The notes beneath the pieces are model-generated. The model saw only the letters and a list, made by a program, of their open reading frames with translations. It was not told the DNA's origin and made no database searches. Shown one piece after another: positions 1 through 10,452 of a stretch of 64,000 nt of DNA (positions are counted from its first letter, which is position 1; every line of letters starts with the position of its first letter). This DNA is from Bryoerythrophyllum caledonicum. Taxonomy: Eukaryota > Streptophyta > Bryopsida > Pottiales > Pottiaceae. The stretch covers positions 14,930,593 through 14,994,592 of the forward strand of contig OZ020516.1 in NCBI GenBank assembly GCA_963971425.1, written 5' to 3'. The translations under genes and the position numbers were made by a program.

Positions 1-266
1 TCAAGACCGTTACCTTAGGATTCCAATTTGTGCAGTGTCACCTTAATCCTTTAATGCCTACAAGGCCAACTTAGGGTCAATTTTTAAATGCTATGAGAGA
101 TTTCAATGCATCTCTCTCATCTCCAATTGATGCAAGCATTTATAGATTACAGTGATTTCCATGAAGTGGGGTCACAACAAAATGTGCCCGCTATATAGAT
201 GATGTTCTTCATGATGTATTATCCTTGTAGATTCTTCCAATGCCTCATGGTCCACTGGGGCATTAA
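1..266. other. No gene seen; AT-rich
   Basis: I see no coding pattern here. The wording near 45-75 (AATGCCTACAAGGCC) loosely resembles the termini of the TTAA-flanked element that follows, so this may be a decayed relative. Confidence 0.4.
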
Positions 267-552
267 CCCTTCAAGGCCAATGAACTTTTTTTGCCTGTAA
301 AAATCTACAAGTGTTCCAGATCTTGCCTAATAACATCTACGCTCAAGGTTTATTTCATACAACCCCCATTCATGGAAATCATTGTCACTCGCCACTGCTT
401 GCACCGATTTTTGTGGCAATTATCTCAAAAGATGCCCATCTTCCTCTACCTCTCTTTCACAAGTTAAGTCTTTCATGGAGATGGCTTGTGGCAATTGCTA
501 TTGAGATTATTGTGCCAAACGACCCGAAACTGGGTCACTTGGCTCTAAAGGG
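267..552. mobile_element. TTAA-flanked MITE, 286 bp
   Basis: The element begins CCCTTCAAGGCCAATG and its right end, read on the other strand, is CCCTTTAGAGCCAAGTG, so the termini are imperfect inverted repeats. TTAA lies immediately outside on both sides (263-266 and 553-556). TTAA duplication with CCC-starting termini is typical of piggyBac-like or Kolobok-like DNA transposons. There is no transposase, so it is non-autonomous. Confidence 0.6.
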
Positions 553-579
553 TTAATATTAGTGTATCAAGATCATATA

Positions 580-591
580 TGAAAATTCTAT
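580..591. repeat. Target-site duplication, left copy (12 bp)
   Basis: TGAAAATTCTAT occurs here, directly before the LINE-homologous sequence, and again at 3400-3411, directly after the LINE 3' tail. It therefore defines the exact limits of the truncated LINE insertion. Confidence 0.9.
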
Positions 592-1260
592 TCCGATAAC
601 ATCTTAGCCCACCATCCCCAAGAACAATTCCCAGACTCAAGATCAGTAACACCACCCATAATTATTCCATTGTTAAAAATCCATACCTCAGAATGTAATC
701 CCGAAAATGATATCCTCACATTCTCAAATACAATTTAAATAGATAATAATCAAGCACATCTATATGAAGAAAATGGCCGACATTTGCACACTATTCCCAT
801 TACTCGACTCCAATGGCTATGGAACCAATACAATACAAAACTACAAACTCCTACAAACATTGATTCAACAACCCAATCCTTTGAAACCGAACTAATTTGG
901 CTCTATCAGAGGTACAAATACCGAATACCAAAAAATGACCCCCTCAAAAATGCGCAATACACAATACCCACACCCATCTTAGACTCACTAATCTCATCCT
1001 TTAATATCGAACAATCATACTTTTCTTCCCCAGTCACATGCTCTACCAAACTAAAAAAATTCTACTCACCTTATGAAAGAGACATAATATTCCAATCCTT
1101 AGGAAAAGCCTTTGACTACAAATGGACCGGTAAGGGGATAGCTCACCTCCACAACGAGAAGGAAATGGAACAAGCAATACATTGGGCTCGACTTGCCGCC
1201 AAACATGATCCAAATAGCACAAGTAGAATCATCATCACTCCGAACAACAATTGGTACTAA
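592..1260 (+). pseudogene. LINE ORF2 remnant: linker between RT and RNase H
   Basis: An open frame from 784 to 1260 (158 codons), preceded by homologous sequence from 592 containing an in-frame stop, matches the region downstream of reverse transcriptase in the full-length element (shared stretch PITRLQWLWNQY, then ETELIWLYQRYKYRI). At the codon after YKYRI this copy has proline, whereas the full-length copy has TAA. The two copies can thus be used to infer which stops are recent. No known domain is recognised in the linker. Confidence 0.8.
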
Positions 1261-1639
1261 AACAACAACCAACACTCAGACCCATTCCCAGACTCCCATA
1301 TCATTGCAATATTTGAGGCAGATTCAATACCATATGAAGAACCTACTATTCCACCTGAGCTAAAAAAAACCCGGAATCGAGCCATCTACATTATAAATAC
1401 TATGTGTCCATCATCAAAATCAAACCCTTGGTACTCTGGATCAACTTCCCAAACTTACCACCATAACAGACAAATTAAACATACACACAGTATACACAAA
1501 TTTGGCCTCACCAACACCTTTACAAACTCCCGTAAACCGAAGTAAAAACTGGTCAAATTAAGCTTTGCCAACAATGCACTAAACTACTATATCACAACAC
1601 CCCCTCTCCCAAACTACCGAAATCTTACCACACCAAAAT

Positions 1640-2423
1640 TTAACCTTGCACATGGTTATTACACTGATGGCTTCTCTAAACCACCAGAACAAATTAGCCC
1701 AGGATCTTGGCGTAGAGAAAAAGCTTGCTATGGCATTTACAATGCTGCCAAGGAAATTAAACTAGCCAAAAGACTCCATGGACTACAAAATATACTTAGA
1801 GCAGAACTCATGGCCATTCATAGACACTACAAATCATCACAACAAAATACAACAATGAACTCGTACATATATTCACCGACTGCATAAATGCATTCTACCT
1901 ACTAAACACTCAAACAACGCACCCTACTCTCCATAATAGCCACCCGGACCAAACCATATTAACATCTATGGTCCAAATGTTACAAAATCGAACACAAATC
2001 ACAACCCTGCACAAAGTGAGAGCCCATGCCGATATTGATGGCAACGAACAAGCAGATAAATTAGCAAAAGAGGGCCAAGAAAAAACACACAAAAATGCCA
2101 AAGACCCACACGAACATGCCCATGCTACCCCATACTACTTTCAAAAAGAAGATTGGCCTTCCAAAGAAGATACCTCCAACAAAGGCCCAATCAGATTTTT
2201 GGGCAAATATCTCAAAAAGCAAGACCTCTACAACAACCTTGACACAATCTCAGAAAATATTCCGAACATAGAAAAATGGACCAACAATAACGACATAGAC
2301 AATGAACTGTCTACTAATTTTTGGAAAACCCCATCATTTCAGACTCACAAATCACATGCCTCATCAAATTCCGTACTAGCCAATATATGGGAAACTCTCG
2401 CAAACAACTCTTCTTTGGAATAG
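1640..2423 (+). pseudogene. LINE ORF2 remnant: RNase H domain, frameshifted
   Basis: The RNase HI signature can be read across frames: YYTDG (first catalytic Asp) near 1660, AELMAIH (Glu) near 1803, FTDCINA near 1872, and HKVRAHADIDGNEQADKLA (final His/Asp block) near 2000-2060. Small indels after the Glu motif break the frame, and a fresh open frame runs 1968-2423. In the full-length copy the same domain lies in one frame. RNase H removes the RNA strand of the hybrid during retrotransposition in LINEs that carry it. This copy cannot make an intact enzyme. Confidence 0.8.
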
Positions 2424-3118
2424 AAAGATTCCCATTCATAACATGCCCGATATGCCCTTCAACGGACCCCGACACATGGCTTCATGTCCTACTCAAATGC
2501 CAAAACCACCACATACACTCCTTAATTGTCAAAAGGCATAATAAAGTTGTATGGGAAGTTCAAAAACTAATCACCTCCTACAACAAATCGAGATGCTTTA
2601 TACTAATGAACGTCGGCACATTTAATAACAATCCACAAGAAAATACGGTCCCCCCTTGGCTACTCCCATGCTCATGTGAGACTCAAAGGTGTCATTGCAA
2701 TGCTAGGCTCAAACCGGACATCCTTTGTGTTAGAGGTTTACCATATAATGACCCACCTCCTGATAGCATCAACCAAGACTGCACCATCCAATTCATTGAA
2801 TTCACATATTGCAACGATAGCTTTTCCCCAGAAACAATCCAAAATAAAATAGATAAATACCAACCCCTTATTGACGACATCCTTGCCCTCGGATGGAATG
2901 TGGACCCCCTTACTGTAATCACATCCGGCGCTCGCGCCACCACCTTTATCCCTTCTATGAAAACTCTAGAAGATACCTTCAAAATACCCATTGAAACAAT
3001 TAAAACCACTTTAAAAAACATTAACACCATCGCTACTCAATATGCCATGTCCATTTTACTGCATAAACGCAAAATTGAAAACAACCAAGCCCTTCCCGAT
3101 ACACAAGACCCCCCTTAA
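2321..3118 (+). pseudogene. LINE ORF2 C-terminus: zinc knuckle plus restriction-like endonuclease
   Basis: An open frame of 265 codons ends in TAA. It begins as a different frame overlapping the RNase H remnant. Near residue 40 it has CPIC followed by a His and a Cys (CCHC-like knuckle). A CSC...CHC cluster comes next, and then a pattern like the R2-type restriction-like endonuclease: KPD at 2711-2719, IEFT with Glu at 2798-2800, and KIDKY shortly after, followed by a hydrophobic stretch ending ITSGARAT. This matches the family scheme of (R/K)PD, an acidic residue on a beta strand, then KxxKY. The same residues are kept in the other copy at 49777-50409, which supports selection on them in the active ancestor. 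The nuclease call is inference from the motif pattern. Confidence 0.7.
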
Positions 3119-3366
3119 TTTCTTTCCCCCGCTTTGACTTTTCTTGATTGGTTGGTTTTGTGGTTCTTGGCTACTTGCTTGGTTGGTTTGTGGTTTTTGC
3201 TACTTGCTTGGTTAGTTGGCTGGCTAGTTGGTTGGGTGTTTGCTTGGCGGGTTCCTGGCTACCCGTTACAGTGTCTACCCTCGAAAGGGGGAAGTAGTTC
3301 CAACTTACTAATTCCTTATCCGGTGGGCATGGTCTTAGTAGTGGAACGAACAGACACTTTATTCTC

Positions 3367-3389
3367 GCCGGTCCCCTTCGGGAACTGGC
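3367..3389 (+). other. LINE 3' terminal stem-loop
   Basis: Near the element's 3' end, GCCGG...CTGGC folds into a stem around TTC with one G-T wobble and one mismatch. The homologous site in the full-length copy is a perfect stem (49540-49562). It is followed by GTTCTTC and the target duplication, so it sits where a reverse transcriptase would recognise its template RNA. Confidence 0.6.
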
Positions 3390-3399
3390 GTTCTTCTTT

Positions 3400-3411
3400 T
3401 GAAAATTCTAT
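3400..3411. repeat. Target-site duplication, right copy (12 bp)
   Basis: Exact repeat of 580-591, directly after the TTC-rich LINE tail. Confidence 0.9.
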
Positions 3412-3857
3412 CAGGACAAAGTCACCCGAAAAGCATGAGGGTATCATAGGTGTATCGCCTGAGTATCGCACAGTTATCAGCCGAAAATCACACATCAAAA
3501 GGCTACTATGAACTCCATTTTCGACTAGTCATGAAGTGTTTGCAAACATGCAGTGAGAAGATTCAGAGGATGGAAGCAGGAGAACAGAGTTTCTTGATTT
3601 AGTGAAGTTCTTGATACTAGCATGATGGGAAAAAAATTGACATCGAGATGGGTTCAATGCAACATCAAAATGGCCCATCCACTATTGTAAACATTTTCAA
3701 GTGAAAATTGCAAATTAAACACATCCGTCAATTTGGTGACACAGGTGAAAGATCCAAATGTGTCCGAGATGTCGCTAACTCCGGTCTAAAACTGATGGAT
3801 ACAGTACACAAGGCCATTGCATGTAGAATGAGTGACAGGCTACACTCACATCTGAAG
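3412..3857. other. Intergenic; presumed 3' flank of the lumen-protein gene
   Basis: No gene or repeat is recognised. The part next to 3858 would be the 3' UTR of the minus-strand gene that ends there. Confidence 0.4.
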
Positions 3858-5517
3858 TCAAGCATCGAGACAGCTCTGCACACCCTGCTGAAATGTGTCC
3901 AACGCTGTCATGGTCTGCTTCAAGGCGCCCATGACATCATCCCTTCACAACGCAGGTCGGTTGAATCATCAGGGATATTTATACTTTCACACCATTGGAA
4001 TTAAGAAACAGGAAAAGAGTTTCAAAAGTCACACATCAAGATGAGACTACCTTTGTGTTGCAGCACTTATTCCGCCACTCGTGAGGAGCGCGTCCACAGT
4101 AGTGAAGGACCTGCACCAAACAGGTGTAAATTTTTCAGTTTAAATTTTTCTGAAAAAATTAAGGCTGTAGTTTCCACGAAGAGCTACGTACGTTATCTGT
4201 TAACATCACTAAATGCTGCCCGACCAATATAAGTTCATGCAACTTCGTAGGAAATAAAAGTCAAAAGAAGTGCTTGATGTCGACCTTATGAGGTCGTCAA
4301 GAGCAGCAACAGCGCTCAGCTTGACAGGGTCATCATCAGGCAACAGTGATGCAGCGTTTTTTAAAACTAACTTGAAAGTGCAAACCTGCGCCATACAATA
4401 AAGAGTTCAGGTCATTCAAATGCAAAACATAGCTTGGAACGCTGCCAAGTAACAACGAGATGAGGTCGTGGCCCAACCTCCACCCCAGTTCGAGTTTGGA
4501 AATCAAGGATTGAACCGGCTTCAGATGGCGTGCAATCCCGAGCTGCAACTTTGACCAACCTTCCTGCTTCCTCATAATTTTCGAAGGAGGAACCTTCTGC
4601 TGAAGCTGGCATCAAAAACAGGATCACAATGTATGTAAATAGCGTAGGTTAGGATTAAGCTAAAATTCTCCATTCGACAACTCGTCAAATTTGATTCATT
4701 CATATACACAAATGGCAATCAATGAGAGCGCGAACAAAGGTCAATCCATTCTTATGTAGTTCTGAAATTCCTCTGATCTTTTCACATTTTCCATGAAAAC
4801 TCCAAGAAGAATATTAAGCTTAGTCACTTTTTGATACTTTTTGTTTCTGACGCACGCGTAACGTGAAACGACAACACGAGAATCATTAACAACAGCGACT
4901 TACAGAGAAGAAGCACAGCTGACGACAACCGGTTGCGTGAGGCTTCGATAGGGTTTAACAAGAACTGTGCCGTCCTCCGCTTCTGGCCCTTCAACCATTC
5001 CCTCGGCCCGGCTGAATCACATTGTCAAACATTTATACATCAGAATCCTACAAACGATCAATCTCAGTACACGAAATCAATTCAAAAATATAATCGTACA
5101 CAGACGCTTGTAAAAACACGCATTGCTCCTGTCGACGCATTCTCCACACAAGCTCGACCGACTTCCGTCATTTCAAGAAGAAAAGTCGCAATCCGAAACC
5201 AGCTATAAACACACGCAAACGCAAACTCCAACCTTACAAATTCCAAGACTGAATTCGAACGCCTGCGCCGGCTCGCAGCTCACGCTCCCGAGGCTCGCAA
5301 CCATCGCCACCGCCGTGAGTACGCCCCGGCGACTCCACGCCTGCTCCGCGTCCTCCTCATCCCTCCCGCTCCTCTCGCTCTCCGCCTTGCACACTGGAGC
5401 TGCCAGACTGGTGGCCGGTGCAGCTGAATTAGCTCGAGCCGATGAGAATGCGAGCCTGAGCGGCGCGGAGCGGAGTGCAGCGGGCGGAGCGAGGAGAGTG
5501 GTGAAGGCGGCGGCCAT
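3858..5517 (-). CDS. Tat-targeted thylakoid lumen protein (unassigned, five exons)
   Basis: Proposed exons, minus strand: 5517-5238, 4605 to about 4478 or 4457, 4385-4285, 4110-4051, 3942-3858. The start is MAAAFTTLL. A Ser/Ala-rich transit peptide is followed by SRRGVL, a hydrophobic stretch and AQA, which is the bipartite signal for the twin-arginine route into the thylakoid lumen. The mature part reads FEFSL, then an acidic segment (SSFENYEEAGRLVKVAARDCT), VCTFKLVLKNAASL, a DDP...LDDLI segment, and a C-terminus ending FQQGVQSCLDA. Phases agree across exons 3, 4 and 5; the donor of exon 2 is uncertain by 21 bases. Size and style fit small lumen proteins such as the 16.5-kDa/MPH2 group, but I cannot assign the family with confidence. 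Exon 1 is markedly GC-rich compared with the other exons. Confidence 0.65.
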
Positions 5518-7138
5518 GATGGCGGGCTGCGTGGCTATGGCGTCGTCTGAAGCTTTGCCTCTGCAACTCTCTTGCGACACAAGCTCGTCGAAATCCAATC
5601 TCACAGCTCGTCGCGCATCTCGATACCTGGGTGATACTAGTGTGATGTCGTGGTGATAACATGTTTTTAACCTGTTTATAACCGGGTGCTCTGATCGTGA
5701 ATTAGATAAGACAACGAAGTTGTGAAAATGTGAAGCTATTGGGGGAGACGGGTTTCTGAAATCGTTACCGTACCCCAAAACCGAGTTTTCTGAAATCTAG
5801 GATTTCGGTTTCGGATGCAGTGACGGTTCTGGGCTCAAGAATCTCTACCCTATCGAATTATTATTTTATCCAATCGACAGTGGTTTTGGACACAACGGGT
5901 ATCACTTAGGTGTTACATGAGTATTACCTAGATATTGCATGGGTGTGACCTTGACATCACATGGGTATCACCTTAGACAAATCCCTTATATTTCCAAATT
6001 TTTTTTAATTAATTATGTGCAAACCAGACCAACGTGTAGGGTGTAGTGTGGATGCACTCGTAATGGTGGTGGAAAATGATGTGGACCTCATCGATTTTGA
6101 TTTTGGAATAGAATTAATGTGGACACATTTCAACATGTGTCGCGTCGCTCACTGCCACCTCACCGCCATTTACTACCAAATATCTTCCATTCCCCAATGC
6201 TCACAGCCACTTCTTTATCAGACCACATTAAATTTGTGTCAACAATTTTGAAACATCCCACACTATTTCATGAAAAACATGGTTTAATGTGGATTGAGAA
6301 TTGAGTTGGACCATTGTAATTTTTGTATACTGGAATTGGTGCGGGTATTGCGAAATAGTCTGGTGCATAATATATGTAGTGAGCGGTATAGTGATTGCAA
6401 TTCATATTTCCAATTCTTCAACCCTTTGAGGCCTAATGTCCATTTTTGAGTCATTTCCGCACAATAATTGCAGAAGCAAATGCTACAGGCCACCCCCAAA
6501 ATGCACCTTTAGCTTTGTCTTGAGAAGCAAAGATGCCCAAACTTGAACCATGATTGTTGTTTTACCTTATTTCACAACCATTGGAACTTCACACCATTCA
6601 TTAAAACAACCACCACAGTTTGCAACTCAAAATTAATATGCCAAACTTTAGATTTTTTTACATTGTTTAACATTACAAAACAAAGACAAATTACTTAAAG
6701 TATAAATTGAAGTTGAAATAAAATATTATTTAATAATTTATCAACTACATTGTTTATAAGTGAAGTTTAATTTTTTTAAATTAATAAATAAAGAGCTTTG
6801 AAAGGATCATACCATATTTGTAAGGATTGTTATTGCCCTAATTTAATAAACAAATGAAATTCCACAATCAATCAATACTAAGAATATTTATCATTTCATA
6901 ATTGAATACTTTCTACATCATATCAGTATTATACCTTTTATATTTTAAAATTATTATTTGGGATTTTTTTATGTACTTATATAAATATAAATTAAATAAC
7001 ATTTTATTTGTAGTTGGTTATATGTTTAATATGAAAATTACAAGCTTATAGACCTTTTTTCAACATTTGTTGATATCTTCAAAGCTCTCGCATACAACCA
7101 ACAATATTTATGGAATTTTTCTTCCACATTTGATTTAA
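5518..7138. other. Promoter side of the lumen gene, then AT-rich intergenic DNA
   Basis: No further gene is seen. Around 6418-6440 (TTCAACCCTTTGAGGCC) there is a lone terminus resembling the 267-552 element. From about 6600 onwards the DNA is very AT-rich. Confidence 0.4.
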
Positions 7139-8112
7139 CCCATAAATTTCTTTGACAAATTTATACCAAAAAACTTCAAAATTGCTCATTTCAATGCAAT
7201 GAGTAAGGAAGAAAAGAAAAGCTTTTATTTCTAATTTAAACAATAGGATCTCAATTAAGACTTATTAAGTAACATATTCACAAAGTTTCATAAACTTTGA
7301 CCCCACAAATAGAAAAATTATAATGTTTGAAGTGGAGAAAAGGGTTCATTTTCTTCCCAACATTACTAAATCAGCAAAATTTGACTTCACTTGGAGTCAG
7401 ATTCTTGCACTACAGAAGGTCTAAATGCATTACCATCATGTTAAGTATGATATTATTTCTTTTGTCACCAATTTTTATTAGTAGATAAAATGGGTGTAGC
7501 ATATTTAAAAACAAATGTGCAAGGACTGAAGGTTTAAAATTTGCCAATTCACGTTATATTCTTTTGTGAGCTTAATATGTTTTAGAATGAGAATCTGAAT
7601 GGACAATGAAAAGGTTAACATCACTTAATGCCATGGGAAAAAGTAAAAAGTAAAAAATCTGAAGATCTCTAAGTTTTATGTGGAAGATAACAAGATTTTT
7701 GGTACCTTGCTCAGCAATGTGTGACAATGTGTGAAAATGTTTGACTTGGGTGAAAATGTTATTTCTCATTATAGACAAGAGATTTGTTTCAAACAATATG
7801 AATATATATATATATATTATTTTTTTTTATTTTTTTTTATTTTTTTTTTAAATTAAATTTTTTTTGCTAGTATCCAAAATCTCACATTCAATAAAGTGTC
7901 TTTGCAACAAAAAAATGGAGTTGCCCCACGTGCCCTCTTTCCCCATTTGAAAATCAAAATCCTATAACTTTTCATCAAATGTCAGATTTTGGAAAAAAAT
8001 TGAACCGGCAGAAAGTTTTTGGTAATGTCCATTTCTAGAAAAAAGAATTCAAACTAAAACATTATTAATTGACACAATAGGAACTTGCTTGAACCTTCAA
8101 AGGTCCTCCACC
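7139..8112 (+). mobile_element. TTAA-flanked TIR element, family A copy 1
   Basis: TTAA occurs at 7135-7138 and 8113-8116. The internal sequence is homologous to the copies at 17119-18060 and 37301-38245; shared landmarks are CATAAACTTTGACC, a TTGCACTACA block and CAATAAAGTGTC or CAATAGAGTGTC. The termini have decayed: the left begins CCCATAAA rather than CCCCTAAG. It encodes no transposase. A short antisense ORF at 7572-7796 shares QVKHFH.LSHI..QGTK with other copies. Confidence 0.65.
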
Positions 8113-8935
8113 TTAAATGTCAAAGAAAAAGAAAATTATTCTAATTTTTTCTAGAGTTGGCAAATAGTGTTTGAGTTGGCATTTATTGTACCCTATTATC
8201 ACTACACCAAATACGTAGTTCACAATTGGTATCTAAATTAACATTTAATGTTTACACCACTAATTTACATAAATGTTAGTGTACTGAGGTAAGTAAGAGT
8301 AAATGTCAATCCACACGGAATGCTATAATTAAAAACACATATTTTACTTTTAACTTCATACTTTTATTGTCATTGTCACTCCGGACTTCCTTTTGCAAAG
8401 CTCAAGTTGAATACATGAAGGGTGCCTCCGAATAAGACAGATGCGTGATCAAGCCTCAACTTGCTTAATTTTTATTTATTTTTAGCTTAAAGATAGCAAA
8501 CTTTACTTGCAGAGGAGAACTAGAAACTATACACAGAGTGCCCCAAATTGTCCACGCAACAAAGACACCCAAAACAAAAATAAAGACAACGAAGACCACT
8601 ACCAAAACTCCCGAATCCAAGTCACCTTGTTACCTATGTCTCCCTTGCTTAACTAACTTCCAAATTAAGTGTGTCGTCTGTGTCCGAAGTGAGAATTTTG
8701 GATTAATCATCTACAACTATTATGCAACTTTGTTTGTATAAATCTTGTTCATTAAAAACTCGTACACTTGCAATTGAAAAACAACAATATATCTATTCTC
8801 GGGCTTCTTGTATCTTGATAACAGAGTGTTATATATGTTTGCAAAATCAATTTGCATACCAAACTTGCATTTATAGTAAAGTTATATTTTCTAGTTGTTT
8901 TTATTAATTTATAGATGTAAAAAATATACAATACA
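8113..8935. other. AT-rich intergenic DNA
   Basis: No gene recognised. Short ORFs here lack any family resemblance. Confidence 0.4.
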
Positions 8936-9355
8936 TCTATATCTATAATAGAATACAGGATGAGAAGTCCGTTGAATGGATGAATGCGTAGATGAAAAAT
9001 GATGTGTCAATGGATGAACACGTCGATGAAAAACACTTTTGGATGAAAAACTAAATGTTAGGGTTTTGGATAAAAGGACAGGGCGGGGACGGGGACGGGG
9101 ATGGGGGACGGGGGACGGGGGACGGGGACGGGGGACGGGGACGGGGGACGGGGACGGGGGACGGGGACGGGGACGGGGACGGGGGACAAGGGGACAAGGA
9201 TGGGGGGATGATGGATTGGAAGGAAAGGGCTAGGGGACATGGACGGGGGACAAGGGGACAAGGACGGGGAACGGGAGGGAAAGGGCTAGGGGATGGGGAG
9301 GTGGGGACTCAACACAAAAAAATATTGTGTCCGGACGACACCGGTAACACTCTAG
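8936..9355 (+). mobile_element. Non-autonomous mini-Helitron, unit 1 of a tandem pair
   Basis: The 5' end is TCTATATCTATAATAG preceded by A (8935). The 3' end has a short hairpin (GTGTC...GACAC, 9327-9340), a ten-base spacer and CTAG (9352-9355). A TC start, a 3' hairpin followed by CTRR, no inverted repeats and insertion between A and T are the diagnostic features of Helitrons. The inside is mostly GGGGAC minisatellite; there is no Rep/helicase. Confidence 0.75.
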
Positions 9356-9690
9356 TCTATATCTATAAAAGAATACAAGATGAAGAACACGTCGAATGGA
9401 TGAACGCGTAAATGAAAAATGACGCGTCGATGAAAAGCTAAAAGTTAGGGTTTTGGATAAAATGAAAAGCTAAAAGTTAGGATTTTGGATAAAATGAAAA
9501 GCTAAAAGTTAGGATTTTGGATAAAATGAAAAGCTAAAAGTTAGGGTTTTGGATAAAAGGACGGGGACGGGGACGGGGACGGGGACGGGGATGGGGATGG
9601 GGACGAGGACGGGGATGGGGACGGGGGATGGGGGACGGGGGACAAGGACGGGGGGGGATGATGGATTGGAGGGAAAGGGCTAGGGGACGG
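9079..9690 (+). repeat. G-rich minisatellite inside both Helitron units
   Basis: Runs of GGGGAC/GGGGGAC repeat many times at about 9079-9190 and again at 9560-9650. They are separated by variants with GGGGACAAGG and by the unit junction. The second unit also holds four near-identical ~35-bp repeats (GATGAAAAGCTAAAAGTTAGG..., 9430-9560). Closely spaced G4-5 tracts on one strand have strong G-quadruplex potential. Confidence 0.85.
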
Positions 9691-9749
9691 GGAGGTGGGG
9701 ACTCAACACAAAAAAATGTTGTGTCCGGAGGACACGGGTAACACTCTAG
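9356..9749 (+). mobile_element. Non-autonomous mini-Helitron, unit 2 of a tandem pair
   Basis: It starts TCTATATCTATAAAAG at the very base after the CTAG of unit 1. It ends with a perfect hairpin GTGTCC-GGA-GGACAC (9721-9735), then a spacer and CTAG (9746-9749), followed by the host T (9750). The pair as a whole sits between A (8935) and T (9750), a single AT target. The two units therefore probably arrived as one head-to-tail concatemer. Confidence 0.75.
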
Positions 9750-9750
9750 T

Positions 9751-9782
<32 letters not shown>
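9751..9782. repeat. (CA)n(TA)n microsatellite
   Basis: ACACAC repeats pass directly into ATATAT repeats, immediately downstream of the Helitron pair. Confidence 0.9.
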
Positions 9783-10032
9783 CGTCTTTAATGAAATTTA
9801 TACAAAGAACTAGACATGACAAAGCTCATCAATTTTAAAATAATTAAAAAATAATTCAAAGCTTTCAATGCTTAAAATTGATTTTTAATTTTTTATTTAA
9901 TTTTTTTTACATGAGACCTTTTAAACATGGAGTCATTTTATATTGGGGCTTTATTTGTTCCATGTTCAAAAGGTATTATCAAATTTTATATTTATATATG
10001 ATTTGTGTATACTATTTTATTTTATTCTCTTA
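9783..10032. other. AT-rich intergenic DNA
   Basis: Nothing recognised between the two Helitron loci. Confidence 0.4.
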
Positions 10033-10452
10033 CTAGTACATCCCCCATTGTCATCAACTGGCCGGGCAATCCCAAGTTAAATAAACGTATGTAAATGCAA
10101 AAATCAAATTTACCCATTATATACGCATTATGTACTACATATACCTATTATTCACTTTAGATACCCATTATTTATTTCATATACGTGTTATTGTCTTTAG
10201 ATAACTATCATTTATTTTATGTACCCGAGGTAGTATATTGTGTAGTTTCAATATGTTGAAATTATGGTCTTATTTTTCTATTTTTGGTACATAATACAAT
10301 TTTAAAACTCAATAAACCAAATTTGAATAAAAGGGCACTATGAAGTATTCCTCTATTCAATTCAAAGGGCACATTTGATTCAAATGGCAAACCCAAAGGT
10401 CACATGACCGGGAGCAGCGGACAGATAGATTGACGCCTTTTATGTAGGTAGA
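10033..10452 (-). mobile_element. Mini-Helitron on the minus strand, 420 bp
   Basis: Read on the minus strand it starts TCTACCTACATAAAAGGCG (from 10452) and ends GGGATGTACTAG (10033). A weak hairpin of the form CCAGTT...AATGG lies about eight bases before CTAG. The host bases are A on the left (10032) and T on the right (10453) of the plus strand, as expected. Its termini differ from the tandem pair, so it is another family. It has no coding capacity. Confidence 0.6.

Larger units (their letters stand above)
592..3399 (+). mobile_element. 5'-truncated LINE, second copy of the dual-endonuclease family
   Basis: This 2.8-kb insertion matches the 3' quarter of the large LINE at 49526-62367 (minus strand) almost throughout. 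Homology begins just after the left target duplication, with the sequence coding for a region C-terminal to reverse transcriptase. It continues through RNase H, zinc knuckle, restriction-like endonuclease, a 3' UTR and a short TTC tail. Truncation at the 5' end and a 12-bp duplication are the usual outcome of target-primed reverse transcription. The RNase H part carries several frame breaks, while the last 265 codons remain open, so it is a dead copy with a well-preserved C-terminus. Confidence 0.92.

Noticed and set aside
3134-3511. Trp/Leu-rich ORF after the truncated LINE
   Set aside because: Translation of the TTGGTTGG-rich LINE 3' UTR; the other copy has no equivalent open frame.
5203-5778. 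N-terminal extension of the lumen-protein ORF beyond MAAAFTTLL
   Set aside because: The upstream part lacks transit-peptide character, while the chosen Met begins a typical plastid transit peptide.
9039-9411. Gly/Asp/Arg-rich ORFs (GDGDGGRGRG) on the plus strand and Pro-rich ORFs on the minus strand
   Set aside because: Products of the GGGGAC minisatellite inside the Helitrons.
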